A stretch of DNA of 64,000 nt from Haloterrigena gelatinilytica. GTDB taxonomy: Archaea > Halobacteriota > Halobacteria > Halobacteriales > Natrialbaceae. The translations under genes and the position numbers were made by a program. A model generated the notes under the pieces. The model did not search any database. It was given only the letters and a program-made list of their open reading frames with translations, and was not told where the DNA came from. Below are positions 17,076 through 25,606 of the stretch, in pieces. How positions within the stretch are numbered: the stretch's first letter is position 1; each line of letters begins with the position of its first letter. The stretch spans positions 1,860,001 through 1,924,000 of the forward strand of contig NZ_JABUQZ010000001.1 in assembly GCF_013342145.1 (NCBI RefSeq), read 5' to 3'.

Positions 17076-17098
17076 TGGACTCGCCGGGATTTTGAACC
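17076..17098 (-). other. Second tRNA-like attachment repeat
   Basis: TGGACTCGCCGGGA-TTTTGAACC repeats the 10153 site with one extra T. On the minus strand it again gives a T-loop plus acceptor 3' half, preceded by the hairpin GCGTTC-AGC-GAACGC that parallels the 10153 copy. No matching 5' acceptor half is present. It lies 118 bp before the integrase 2 start and is probably the junction between two tandem elements. Confidence 0.6.
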
Positions 17099-17215
17099 CG
17101 CCCTCCGCGTTCGCTGAACGCTCCGGGCGTAATGCTCCCGGCAGGTCAGCCAACGGACGAACCCGTGATACTGGTCGTCTACGGAAGCCCCCTTACGCGG
17201 GTTGTGGTAAACACC

Positions 17216-18241
17216 ATGACCGGAATCCACGGCCTCGAGCCGATGACGCCCGAAGAAGGGGTACAGACCTACATCAGCCGACGTGCCTCTGAGATCAGCC
17301 AGTCAACGAAATACGAGCATACGACGCGCCTCAATCGGTTTCTCGAGTGGTGCGACCAAGTCGAACTCGACAACCTCAACGACCTAAACAGCAGGAAGTG
17401 CGGCAAGTATCTGGAACACCGTCAATCGGAGATCGCCCCCACCACCCTCGAGAACGAGATGCGGACCTTCCGGCTCGCCGTCGAGGAGTGGGAAGCCGTA
17501 GACGCGGTCGTAGACGGCCTCTCGAAGAAGGTGAAAGTTCCGACGGCCCGGAAGGCCGAGAAGGCGAACAAGATCAAGATCGACCCACAGCACGCCCATG
17601 AGATAGAGAAGTACCTCGCCAAGTACGAATACGCCTCGTTCGGCCACGTCCTCTTCACGCTCTTCTGGAAAACCGGCGCTCGGTGCGGCGGTATCCGGGC
17701 GCTCGATCTCAAGGACTTCTACCCTGAGAAGTACAAGCGGCCCGTCATCGAGTTCAAACACCGCCCCGAAACCGGGACGCCCCTCAAAAATGACCGATGG
17801 GGAGAGCGCGAGGTTCCCGTCTCAAAGGAGACCGGCGAACTCCTACAGGACTACATCAACGACACCCGCCACGACTCAAGGGACGAACACGGCAGGAAGC
17901 CGCTCCTCACAACGAAGCAGGGGCGACCCCAGAAGACCACTATCCAGCGGAACATCTACGGGATGACCCGACCCTGCTACATCGGTATGGACTGCCCGGA
18001 AGAGAAAGACCCAGACGAGTGCGAGTGGACTTCCTACAACCAGTCCTCGAAGTGCCCGAACTCGGTCTCGCCGCACGCGGTTCGAGCCGGGTTCGTGACT
18101 CGGATGCGGAACAAGGGAGCCGACTTCGATACCATCGGTGACCGGGTAGACGCGACGGCAGAAGTTCTCCGACTCCACTACGATACCCCAACACCGCAGG
18201 AAAAGAGAGATCGTCAGATGGAGTGGGCGGATAAACTCTAA
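17216..18241 (+). CDS. Tyrosine recombinase / integrase 2
   Basis: 341 residues from ATG 17216. It is homologous end to end with integrase 1 (RLNRFLEWCDQVELDNLNDL, TLENEMRTFRLAVEEW, then WKTGARCGGIRALDLKDFYP, the Cys-rich CYIGMDCPEEKDPDECEW insert, SPHAVRAGF and LRLHYDTP). Catalytic Arg, H-x-x-R and Tyr positions are present. As the outermost gene of the myovirus-like provirus it should mediate excision at the 17076 repeat. It is followed by the AGAAGGGGCCTTCC element and the 50-residue ORF. Confidence 0.88.
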   Translation: MTGIHGLEPMTPEEGVQTYISRRASEISQSTKYEHTTRLNRFLEWCDQVELDNLNDLNSRKCGKYLEHRQSEIAPTTLENEMRTFRLAVEEWEAVDAVVDGLSKKVKVPTARKAEKANKIKIDPQHAHEIEKYLAKYEYASFGHVLFTLFWKTGARCGGIRALDLKDFYPEKYKRPVIEFKHRPETGTPLKNDRWGEREVPVSKETGELLQDYINDTRHDSRDEHGRKPLLTTKQGRPQKTTIQRNIYGMTRPCYIGMDCPEEKDPDECEWTSYNQSSKCPNSVSPHAVRAGFVTRMRNKGADFDTIGDRVDATAEVLRLHYDTPTPQEKRDRQMEWADKL

Positions 18242-18245
18242 GCCC

Positions 18246-18258
18246 AGAAGGGGCCTTC
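18246..18258. repeat. AGAAGGGGCCTTC palindrome-like element
   Basis: It lies between integrase 2 and its 50-residue partner, at the same place as the 11641 copy behind integrase 1. Confidence 0.6.
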
Positions 18259-18306
18259 CATAAGATATTTGAAAGGTATATGGGGGTGCCTCCCCTCAAG
18301 AACAGT

Positions 18307-18459
18307 ATGGCACTCAAGCCTTCTCCGATGCAGGCCGTACTGGTTCAGGAGGCCGTGGTCGAATCCATCAAGAAAGGGGATCTCGGTCAGTACGAAGAAG
18401 AGCTAATGCAGGATTTCTGTAACGATATCGATCTATATCTGGTCGGCGTTAGTATCTAA
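18307..18459 (+). CDS. 50-residue integrase-associated protein, copy 2
   Basis: MALKPSPMQAVLVQEAVVES...DFCNDIDLYLVGVSI, almost identical to the 11477 protein including the GDLxQYEE and NDIDLYLVGVS segments. Nucleotide differences are mostly synonymous, showing purifying selection on a real protein. It converges with the membrane-protein gene 5 bp away. Confidence 0.72.
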   Translation: MALKPSPMQAVLVQEAVVESIKKGDLGQYEEELMQDFCNDIDLYLVGVSI

Positions 18460-18463
18460 ATTA

Positions 18464-19357
18464 TCAATCAACAATATGCAGTAGCTTGACACCGGCTACT
18501 GTGAATATAATAATTGCAATTGTTTCGATTAGTGGATCTTTCATGAATAGATATATTCCCACTAAGACAATCAACGCAAATGCCACCATTAGAATTGATT
18601 CTGGTTCTATCTTGAACCTTATCATAGCGGAATAAATTAAATACGAAAGAGAATATACGAATATTGCGCCAGTGGCTCCTACTATAGAACCAGCTATCAC
18701 CGCCATATAGAACGATGATACTGTTAATCTTGGCATCTCTATAGGTAACATGCCAAACATAGATGCGAAGACATGAAGGGAAATAAATAGTATGATAAAT
18801 GATGGGAGAAGGCTGATGCCACCTATAGAGGTATCTATGATCCGAATATGTTCGATATAGCTAACATCATCTCCCCATTCTAAGTTTTCAGATTTGTTCT
18901 CAGGGTAATTGTTGTAGTTCCTGAGGATCATTCCAAAACCCGTCCAGCCCACCAGCGCAAATAATCCAAGAGGAAGTATATTAGTTATAGTGTAGTATGA
19001 TGAAAGTATCAAAATAAATGATAAGCCTATGAGTGAAAGCGGAGATAATAGAAAAAGAAATTCTGTATCATGGCGGTCCATTTGAAATTTGAATAAATTC
19101 ATAAAGGTTTCCTTTCCTCTTCTGTGTAATAGTTTTCTTATTATGGAATATAGAACGAAAAAGAATATGAGAAATGATCCAACTACGCCCATCTGGATAG
19201 CTTCTTGTGGGATTTGACTAACCTGATTAGACAGTCGAATTAGGTAGATAGCCACTGCTCCGAAGACTCCCATTATAGCGAATAGATCGTAATTCTTCTT
19301 AAGAAATTCCTCCGCCTCAAACCCATTTTCAGCCATCACTATAGGAAATAATTCCAT
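18464..19357 (-). CDS. Polytopic membrane protein, AT-rich cargo gene
   Basis: 297 residues with about eight hydrophobic helices (for example FAIMGVFGAVAIYLIRL, GVVGSFLIFFFVLYSII, LSLIGLSFILILSSYY, SFIILFISLHVFASMFGML, ILMVAFALIVLVGIYLFM). The gene is far AT-richer than its neighbours, with codons not adapted to the host, and lies at the extreme end of the late operon. It is probably a recently acquired moron gene. No transporter or enzyme motif is visible. Confidence 0.7.
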   Translation of the reverse strand: MELFPIVMAENGFEAEEFLKKNYDLFAIMGVFGAVAIYLIRLSNQVSQIPQEAIQMGVVGSFLIFFFVLYSIIRKLLHRRGKETFMNLFKFQMDRHDTEFLFLLSPLSLIGLSFILILSSYYTITNILPLGLFALVGWTGFGMILRNYNNYPENKSENLEWGDDVSYIEHIRIIDTSIGGISLLPSFIILFISLHVFASMFGMLPIEMPRLTVSSFYMAVIAGSIVGATGAIFVYSLSYLIYSAMIRFKIEPESILMVAFALIVLVGIYLFMKDPLIETIAIIIFTVAGVKLLHIVD

Positions 19358-19459
19358 ATATTTAAAACATTTCTTGTGATTCTGTTATGGCTTAATCATA
19401 GTCAAGATGCTCATCTTAGAGTGTAACAGGAGTCAGCTACAGACAGTCCAGTCACGTCA

Positions 19460-19648
19460 TTATTCGTTTTTTCGGCAACAACCAAGAGCTGCGCAGTCGT
19501 CAAGGTTTGGGCAGTCATCGCACTTCTCGTCGGTCCCGTACCGACGGGCGAGGGCGTGGCGTGCCATACGGGGCATACCAGCCGCGAAGGCCATACCGAG
19601 GAAGAGCATTTCTATGTCGCCAATAACGATGACTTCAGGGAGGTTCAT
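19460..19648 (-). CDS. Small membrane-associated Cys-rich protein
   Basis: 62 residues: one hydrophobic stretch (VIVIGDIEMLFLGMAFAAGM) and a C-terminal cysteine cluster CDDCPNLDDCAALGCC that could bind a metal. Its start overlaps the stop of the preceding gene. At the end of the tail operon, small membrane proteins are often lysis functions, but there is no direct evidence. Confidence 0.6.
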   Translation of the reverse strand: MNLPEVIVIGDIEMLFLGMAFAAGMPRMARHALARRYGTDEKCDDCPNLDDCAALGCCRKNE

Positions 19649-20139
19649 GGGAGTCGAATCAGGAAGGTGTGGTCGTCAATCAGTTCAGTCGCAAGCTCGA
19701 CGCCGAGGAGAGCGTCGAAGTTCTCGCCGCGTAGGTGGGGGCCGGGAGCGACCCGCCAGTCGTCTTCGTAGTGGGCGTACAGTTCACGGCCCGGCTCGCC
19801 ATCGGCTCGCTCGAACATCGTGATGTGAACCTGCATACCCGGCTCGATGAAGCCGGACGGCTCCTCGTGCGGCAGGAACACCCACGACCCTTCAGAGAGC
19901 CGCCCATCGGGCAGGTTCTTCAGGCACGCAATGGGGTTCCGGCGAGCGCCAGCGTCGGCCAGTTCCTCTTCGATATCCTCCTCGTCTTCATCGAAGGTAC
20001 CGACGTACTGGTTGAATCCGACGCCGCCAACAGCATACCCCCCGAACCGTTCGAGGAAGGGGTGGAGTCGGGGATACAGCCGCCTCCGGGTGTTCTCAAT
20101 CCAATCGTCGTCACTATCCAGCAGGAAGCGTGGGAACAT
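19645..20139 (-). CDS. Late-operon protein of unknown function
   Basis: 164 residues, soluble, starting MFPRFLLDSDDDWIENTRRRLYPRLHPF. The central part is acidic (DEDEEDIEEELADAG) and the C-terminal half beta-rich (GSWVFLPHEEPSGFIEPGMQVHITMF). It lies downstream of the fibre and adhesin genes with ATGA coupling to the next, so it may be a fibre chaperone or virion accessory protein. It has a pyrimidine-rich leader like other late genes. Confidence 0.6.
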   Translation of the reverse strand: MFPRFLLDSDDDWIENTRRRLYPRLHPFLERFGGYAVGGVGFNQYVGTFDEDEEDIEEELADAGARRNPIACLKNLPDGRLSEGSWVFLPHEEPSGFIEPGMQVHITMFERADGEPGRELYAHYEDDWRVAPGPHLRGENFDALLGVELATELIDDHTFLIRLP

Positions 20140-20150
20140 GAGAGAAGAAA

Positions 20151-20163
20151 GAAGGGGCCTTAC
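20151..20163. promoter_or_regulatory. GAAGGGGCCTTA element at a stop codon
   Basis: On the minus strand the upstream gene ends TAA directly followed by GGCCCCTTC, the same junction as at 31199 and 32526. Confidence 0.5.
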
Positions 20164-20504
20164 AGGGTGTCCCCGGAAGGGTCGTCTCTGTCGGGATTGT
20201 TCAGTATCTCCTCGTAGGGGTCGTTACCCGTCACGATCTCGAGGAGACTGAACACGACTGTCCGAAGGTACTTGACCTCTTCTTCCGGGTCGTTCGCGGC
20301 GTCATAGGCACGAAGCGCCTTTCTGATGTGGCCGTGGCTTTCCCCGCTGATTGCCTGACGGTCAATAACCGATTCACCGGCATCCGAAACGTGAACCTCC
20401 TTGACAGACGGCCCGTTTGCGCGGGGGTCAGTCTCGACGCGGTCAACTGCCGGGTCGATAGGGCCATCATATCCGGGGGGAATCACGAGGACTTTTTCTT
20501 TCAT
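20160..20504 (-). CDS. Small late-operon protein, unknown
   Basis: 114 residues: a proline-rich N-terminus (VLVIPPGYDGPIDPAVDRVETDPRANGP) and a helical C-terminal half with EEEVKYLRTVVFSLLEIV. Its start overlaps the stop of the polyglycine adhesin gene by one base. Position and size resemble small tail-fibre assembly factors, which is inference. Confidence 0.6.
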   Translation of the reverse strand: MKEKVLVIPPGYDGPIDPAVDRVETDPRANGPSVKEVHVSDAGESVIDRQAISGESHGHIRKALRAYDAANDPEEEVKYLRTVVFSLLEIVTGNDPYEEILNNPDRDDPSGDTL

Positions 20505-21586
20505 CAGTTAATCACCGAGAGGGAAATGTTTTTGAAGATACCACTTTCACCGCTGTTTCCGGCATTTCCTGTGTAGGAGCTGTTGTTCGAGGTACCACCC
20601 GAACCAGCAGAGCCACCGGACGTATCGTAGCTCGGTACGTCGCCGTCAGTGAAGACGAAGACGATACCACCACCGCCGCCGCCGCCGCCGCCACCGCCAC
20701 CATCGTTGCTGTCGTTGGCGTTCGCACCGTTTCCGCCGTCTCCGCCGATGGCGTTTGCGTTGATGTTCGAGGGGACGGATTCAGTGATGAGGAGAAGGAC
20801 ACCACCAGCACCACCACCAGAACCACCGGACTGCCCGGCGTTCTGTGAGATGTTGTTGCTATTACTCGAAGAGCCGCCGTTTCCTCCACTCCCGCCGCGA
20901 CCAGCACACGAACCACCAGCACCGCCACCGCCACCGCCGCCGCTATACTGATTGTTGCCGTTGCTGGAGTTACCACCAGTACCAGCACCACCGCCGCCAC
21001 CAGCGAGGATTTTCGCCGTCGGGAAGGACGAGACATGAATTGCGGGAATAACCCACTGGTCGAGCCAAATGCTCACCATGTCCTTTTCCATAACGGTGAC
21101 AGAGGGACTTCCCCCGTTGCCGCCACTTCCACCAGTATTCCCGTTTGAGCCATTACCACCACGGGAACCAGTTTCAATGAGAGACGGAGTTTTACCGGGG
21201 ATATCCGGCGGGAGGCCGGCACTCGCGTTTGCGTTGCTCGAGGTGGCGTTGTTCCCGTTCGCGCCGTTGACGCCGTCCGCTCGGATTGCTCCTGAACCTT
21301 GGATGTGTTTAGCGATGACGATGGCTGCTCCACCGGCTTCGCCTCCGTTCGGGGCATTGCTGTTATTGGCATTTGCGCCGCTACCACCGGAACCAACTCG
21401 GGATTCGACTTTCAGGGTGCCGTTCAGGGTGAACGTATCTGCGACCTGAAGGACTCCACCATTGGGAATAGTGACGGTCGTGCCGCTGTTAATAGTGAGA
21501 TTCTCGTACTCTCGAATAGCGGTAATTGTGGTGTTTGAATCAAGCGTTACATCGCCAAGTTCGCCGCTTCCGTAGTCAATAGCCAT
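20504..21586 (-). CDS. Polyglycine-rich tail-fibre adhesin
   Basis: 360 residues. A beta-helical attachment part (GDVTLDSNTTITAIREYENLTINSG, TFTLNGTLKVESR) is followed by long Gly/Asn/Ser tracts, including runs of 12 Gly, alternating with short hydrophobic strands (GGAAIVIAKHI, GGVLLLITESV, GGGIVFVFTDG). This pattern matches bacteriophage tip adhesins such as T-even gp38, in which polyglycine-II helices form a sandwich and the loops between them bind the receptor. It lies directly after the fibre gene. Receptor recognition is inferred; the Gly tracts are simple-sequence DNA that could vary easily. Confidence 0.75.
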   Translation of the reverse strand: MAIDYGSGELGDVTLDSNTTITAIREYENLTINSGTTVTIPNGGVLQVADTFTLNGTLKVESRVGSGGSGANANNSNAPNGGEAGGAAIVIAKHIQGSGAIRADGVNGANGNNATSSNANASAGLPPDIPGKTPSLIETGSRGGNGSNGNTGGSGGNGGSPSVTVMEKDMVSIWLDQWVIPAIHVSSFPTAKILAGGGGGAGTGGNSSNGNNQYSGGGGGGGAGGSCAGRGGSGGNGGSSSNSNNISQNAGQSGGSGGGAGGVLLLITESVPSNINANAIGGDGGNGANANDSNDGGGGGGGGGGGGIVFVFTDGDVPSYDTSGGSAGSGGTSNNSSYTGNAGNSGESGIFKNISLSVIN

Positions 21587-21589
21587 GTA

Positions 21590-23182
21590 TTAGTTATTCC
21601 TGTTAATCAGAAGGCCGTGGATGAACCGATTTTTCCGGTTCCGTCGTTCGATAAGCTCTAACTCGTCGCCATCGAGTGTGTCAGAGTCGAGGCCCGAGCC
21701 GGAACCCTGCTCAATCCGCTCTTGTGGGATGTGGCTCGCTGTTTCGTCCCAAATCGTCTCGCCGTCGGTCGCGTAGAGGTCTTCACCAAGAGTGAGGGGA
21801 CCGATCATGGAGTCACCGGAGCGTTCGAGGAGATCGTTGTAGACGCCCTCCCACTCAGCCGGACTCTTGCCGGTGTCACCGGGCCGCATCGTCCAGCGCC
21901 GGTAAAGCGAATCGAACGACGGGTGGTTAGCTGTGTCCGTCCGACTCAACCGAACCCGAATCCGGGGATTCGTGGCGGCATCAACCACCGAGAGATCATC
22001 GTTTGAGGAGATATCCGAGACAAGAACCGTTCCGTCCTCGTCTTCCACGTCCACAACGACGGACTCACCAGCCAGCGTCCGGGTGAACCGAAGCACGTCC
22101 CAACTGATAATCCGCTCGTCCGGCTCGGGGCAGGTGATGACGGCCTCGCCGTACTCCCGAGCGCCCGAGTGGAAGTCGTCAGCGAAGACGCTGCGGGTCG
22201 CTCCCGAGTTCAGAGTGTTGTTCTCGATCTCGAACTCCTTGAAGTTCGACGCGATGGCCTCAGTGGCGAACGTCCCCTCAAGGACACCGTCCATGTAGAG
22301 ATCGAACTCGTTGTTCGGGAAGTCCCAGTCGAACTCGAACGAGTACGTCCGGTCAGCGGCCCAACCGCCGCTGATCTCGGTGTCCCCGTTCCCGTGGGTG
22401 AGGACGACGTTTCCGGCCCCGTCGTTGAACGTGATCGCCGCGAGCCGGTTCCCGGTCTCGTCGTAGGCGCTGAATCGAGAGCGGTCGTTGATGTTCGAGG
22501 TGTCGCTCCCGATCTGGATAGCGAACTCCCAGTCCTGAACGATGGGGAGGTCGCGGGTCAGCGTCGAGATCGCGTCAGTTCCAGCGGACTCCATCTCGAG
22601 CGACTGTGTGCCGGAGATGACCTGCGAGGACTGCACCGACAGGTGGCCCGTACCGGCTGTCCACGACCACGCCCCATGCTCGGGGTCGATGTTCCCGTTC
22701 TCGAAGTCCGCCACGACCTGCTCGTTGATGAGCAGGATGGAGCCATCAACCAACTTCGTCCGGGTCGGGGTCTCGTGGGTGACCGAGAACCCGTCGGTGT
22801 CGAGGGTGTCGGTCTCGTCGTAGCCTACCTCGGGTTGGGCACCGAACTGCGTCCCGTCGTGGACGAGCATCAGGCCGTTCGAGTCCTTATACCACGAAGC
22901 CCCTCTTCCTGCATCGTTGGGGGTCTCCGTCTGAACGTACTTGAAGCCACCAAGCTCGTCAGGGGTCTTCCCCCGGAGGGTGTAGGCGTCATCGACCTGT
23001 CCGTCGTTGTTGGGGTCGATGGCGTTCGTTAGGTCAATGAGGTGCTGTACGTCGGTGATGAGGTTATCCATGAGGAAGTTCCCCCACTCGGCAGGAAGCG
23101 GCTCGTCCTTCGAGAAGGCCCAACCGTCCTTCCACTCAACACCAGAGTTTCCCCAGTCTTTGAGAAGTGTCTCGTATGCCAT
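21590..23182 (-). CDS. Tail fibre with lectin-like (LamG/ConA) domain
   Basis: 530 residues. The N-terminus MAYETLLKDWGNSGVEWKDG is a baseplate-attachment type. Residues about 150-345 form a concanavalin-like jelly roll (VVADFENGNIDPEHGAWSWTAGTGHLS, QSLEMES, RSFADDF-type end), followed by a beta domain and a coiled C-terminus. Position between the I-like wedge protein and the adhesin fits a receptor-binding fibre on the contractile tail. Carbohydrate binding is inferred from the fold. Confidence 0.78.
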   Translation of the reverse strand: MAYETLLKDWGNSGVEWKDGWAFSKDEPLPAEWGNFLMDNLITDVQHLIDLTNAIDPNNDGQVDDAYTLRGKTPDELGGFKYVQTETPNDAGRGASWYKDSNGLMLVHDGTQFGAQPEVGYDETDTLDTDGFSVTHETPTRTKLVDGSILLINEQVVADFENGNIDPEHGAWSWTAGTGHLSVQSSQVISGTQSLEMESAGTDAISTLTRDLPIVQDWEFAIQIGSDTSNINDRSRFSAYDETGNRLAAITFNDGAGNVVLTHGNGDTEISGGWAADRTYSFEFDWDFPNNEFDLYMDGVLEGTFATEAIASNFKEFEIENNTLNSGATRSVFADDFHSGAREYGEAVITCPEPDERIISWDVLRFTRTLAGESVVVDVEDEDGTVLVSDISSNDDLSVVDAATNPRIRVRLSRTDTANHPSFDSLYRRWTMRPGDTGKSPAEWEGVYNDLLERSGDSMIGPLTLGEDLYATDGETIWDETASHIPQERIEQGSGSGLDSDTLDGDELELIERRNRKNRFIHGLLINRNN

Positions 23183-23839
23183 TTATTGAATCAGTCCTCC
23201 GAAAGTCCCGCCGGAGGGAGCGGGGTCGCCGTTTTCATCGAGCGTTCCGAAGCCCCGATTAGGGTTGTGGTCCTCGTTCTCGTATTCCTCGACGGATACA
23301 GGCCGGAACGAACCGTTGTACTGAAGTTTGACCTGCTTCCCAGCGGGATTCAGTTTGTCCGCGATATCCCGAACGTCGGCGGCGCTGAGAACGGAGTCAA
23401 CAACCCGTTGATAGGGAACGAGGAACGCAACGCTCGAGGGTTCATCGTAAAGAAGTCTCCAGTCCTGATACCAGAGTTCGTCAACCTCGCACCGCAGAAC
23501 GGAAGCGAGTAAGGTGAAGATATCACCCACCGTCCCTTCCGCTGTGAGCGACTGGAACTCCATCAGAACCCGCGCACGGTACTTTTCGAGGCTCTCCCCA
23601 TCTCGGCGGGAAGCGCCAACCACGTCGGCTATCCGGTCGATGGAAGCGGCGTCCTCCGCCTCCTGAAGCGTCATCGCCTTCTCGACGGTCTCGATATCTT
23701 CGTCGAGCCGGTTGATGGCCTCGGCGGCAGCCCAGAGGAGATCGTAGTTACCGGATTCCTCGTCCCTCGGCATGAAAGCCGGAAGGGCCGTTACCAGTTC
23801 CTCGATGGTTTCGTTGTCGTGTTCGTGTCCGTCACTCAT
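23183..23839 (-). CDS. Baseplate wedge protein, P2 gpI-like
   Basis: 218 residues. The N-terminal helical region IEELVTALPAFMPRDEESGNYDLLWAAAEAINRLDEDIETVEKA, then IDRIADVVG...GESLEKYRARVL and GTVGDIFTLLASVL, is typical of YmfQ/gpI-type tail proteins that link wedges to fibres. It lies immediately after the J-like gene and before the fibre, as in P2. The C-terminus is Gly/Pro-rich and probably holds the fibre. Confidence 0.72.
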   Translation of the reverse strand: MSDGHEHDNETIEELVTALPAFMPRDEESGNYDLLWAAAEAINRLDEDIETVEKAMTLQEAEDAASIDRIADVVGASRRDGESLEKYRARVLMEFQSLTAEGTVGDIFTLLASVLRCEVDELWYQDWRLLYDEPSSVAFLVPYQRVVDSVLSAADVRDIADKLNPAGKQVKLQYNGSFRPVSVEEYENEDHNPNRGFGTLDENGDPAPSGGTFGGLIQ

Positions 23840-23842
23840 GGT

Positions 23843-25072
23843 TTAGAGGGGGTTCCGGGTGATCGTCAGTGAGTCGTCGGTCGCGTTTGCGGTGGCGACT
23901 TCCTGCCCGCTGATCTCCACGTTCGAGGACTCAGTCGGGTTCGCCGACAGACCCACCTTGAGGTCGGTCACGTCGTACACACCGGGGATCTGCCGGATAG
24001 AGAACTCAACTTCGCCATACAGCACATCGTCGCCGCCCTTGAGCTTACCCGGAGTAAGAGTGCCCGAAGAGCGCATACCGCCGATATACTTGACGATGGA
24101 GTCACGAACGGCGGTGTCGCCTTCGTAGTCCTCTGTGGTCGTGATCGTCATATCCACATAGACCTGAACCTCGGTCGGCTCGCTCCACGCCACCGGGTGG
24201 GTCTGCCCGTTCGGGAGTGACCCGTCGCCCGTTCGGAGCGTTCCGGCAACGCCGCCTACGGTGCCGTCACCAGCGGCCTTGAGTTCCATGATCTGGTCAG
24301 CGATATCCTGCGGCTCGCCACCCTCCACGACCAACTCGAAGGAGTTTGGGTCACGACCGTCGAGGTCCGGCTCTGCATCGTCGTTGATGAAAATGGAGAC
24401 AGACTTGACGCCCTCGACCCGCTGAAGGCCCCTTACAAGCGCGGGGGCCGATGCCCGGCTCCCTACACCCAATTCGGTCTTGGCCCGCTCGCGGAGTTCG
24501 GGATCGGTCTCTTCGTTCTTGCCGCCCGTCGTCTCAACCGGATTCGTGACTTCATGGAGACCCGTTACCGGGGTCTTCATCCGGGTGATCGTATTCGCCC
24601 CGAGATTCGGCCTCGAGCCGCCCCCGACGGCCCTGATGTTCACGTCAACGGTCGTCTCCCCGGCAGGAAGTGTCGCTCGAACTGTGGTCTCGAACTCGAT
24701 GGGGTCGTAGCTATCCGTCTGGATCACTGTCCCCTCTGGGATCGTGTAGTCCACGCTGGCGGCTTCCTCTCGGGAGAACCGAGCCTGCCCGGTCGCTCTG
24801 ATCGCGGGCTTCCGAGTAATACCGACCTGCTCCACGACTCGTTCGAGTGCGGCCCCGGAGGCGTTCTCGATCTGTGAGGCGTCGAGGATCGCCGCGAGGT
24901 CGATCTGTGCTTCCGCGAGACGTTCTGCTATCGGGTCATAGTATAACCGGATGACAGCGAGTTCTGAGTCGTTTAGATCGTCCCCGAACCGGGTCTTCGC
25001 GTCGGCCATCATCGCGTCGAGGATAATGGCCTTCGTGTCCGGGTCGAAGGAGCCTTCGTCGTTAATTGTCAT
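23843..25072 (-). CDS. Baseplate J-like protein
   Basis: 409 residues. It shows the PF04865 layout: an N-terminal helical part (DPIAERLAEAQIDLAAILDASQI..ASGAALERVVEQVGI), the beta domain TGQARFSR....DYTIPEGTVIQT, the conserved GGKNEETDPELRERAKTELG, and a C-terminal segment ending in VYDVTDLKVGLSA. J-like proteins (P2 gpJ, Mu gp47, T4 gp6) build the baseplate wedges. Its stop overlaps the gp25-like start by one base. Together with the sheath this fixes the virus as contractile-tailed. Confidence 0.9.
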   Translation of the reverse strand: MTINDEGSFDPDTKAIILDAMMADAKTRFGDDLNDSELAVIRLYYDPIAERLAEAQIDLAAILDASQIENASGAALERVVEQVGITRKPAIRATGQARFSREEAASVDYTIPEGTVIQTDSYDPIEFETTVRATLPAGETTVDVNIRAVGGGSRPNLGANTITRMKTPVTGLHEVTNPVETTGGKNEETDPELRERAKTELGVGSRASAPALVRGLQRVEGVKSVSIFINDDAEPDLDGRDPNSFELVVEGGEPQDIADQIMELKAAGDGTVGGVAGTLRTGDGSLPNGQTHPVAWSEPTEVQVYVDMTITTTEDYEGDTAVRDSIVKYIGGMRSSGTLTPGKLKGGDDVLYGEVEFSIRQIPGVYDVTDLKVGLSANPTESSNVEISGQEVATANATDDSLTITRNPL

Positions 25073-25392
25073 TATTCAGATAGAGTAGTGAAGAAGTCCT
25101 CGCCGGTCGCGTAGATGATCCGAACGTCAAGTGAGTTTGGCGTGTCCGGGTTTGGTGTGATGAGAATTTTCGCCAGCGAGTCGATCTCCTCGATATCGTT
25201 GGCGACCTGCTCGGCCTCAAGCTTCAGTAGTGGCGCGATATTCACGTCCAAGTTCTGCCCGATGAGTTCTGTGTAATACGCCGTGAGCCGAAGTCTGAGC
25301 CGCTGCTCGAACGCCTCTCGGCCTCGGACCACAGGAAGGTCGTTCCGGTGGTCGAGTTCGATATCAAAGTTAGAGTTTAGACCGATATCCAT
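25072..25392 (-). CDS. Baseplate wedge protein, T4 gp25 / P2 gpW-like
   Basis: 106 residues. The motif NDLPVVRGREAFEQRLRLRLTAYYTEL..LDVN is the gp25-like signature (gene W in P2), with the usual length of about 105-140. It is translated from behind a 200-bp intergenic segment carrying the TATA-like module, so the baseplate genes may have their own promoter. Confidence 0.85.
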   Translation of the reverse strand: MDIGLNSNFDIELDHRNDLPVVRGREAFEQRLRLRLTAYYTELIGQNLDVNIAPLLKLEAEQVANDIEEIDSLAKILITPNPDTPNSLDVRIIYATGEDFFTTLSE

Positions 25393-25606
25393 AGAGTATG
25401 CTAATGCGTGTCGCTTATATTCTTAGTACAGACTATACGTGAGATTTATTAGGTTGGCTACCAAAGGTAGGGCGGAGGAAAGACGTTCAGGCTCTAAACG
25501 GAAGTCTGAACACGGGATTCACTACTCCTAATAATATACACCCTTTAATATACCTCGTCTGGGTTCCCCAATCCTGCGGGAACCCCGGCTCCCCAGATAG
25601 GACTCT
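25393..25606 (-). promoter_or_regulatory. Internal late promoter segment
   Basis: A 214-bp gap inside the otherwise tightly packed late operon. On the minus strand it contains GGTATATTAAAGGG and GTATATTATTAGGAG, closely matching the minus-strand reading of 44105-44140. One CCAATCCTGCGGGAAC repeat (25566-25606) lies just after the spike gene's stop. This is probably a second promoter for the wedge and fibre genes with a leader of about 150 nt. Confidence 0.55.

Noticed and set aside
21933-23032. Several plus-strand frames inside the fibre and baseplate genes
   Set aside because: Antisense shadows of recognised minus-strand structural genes.
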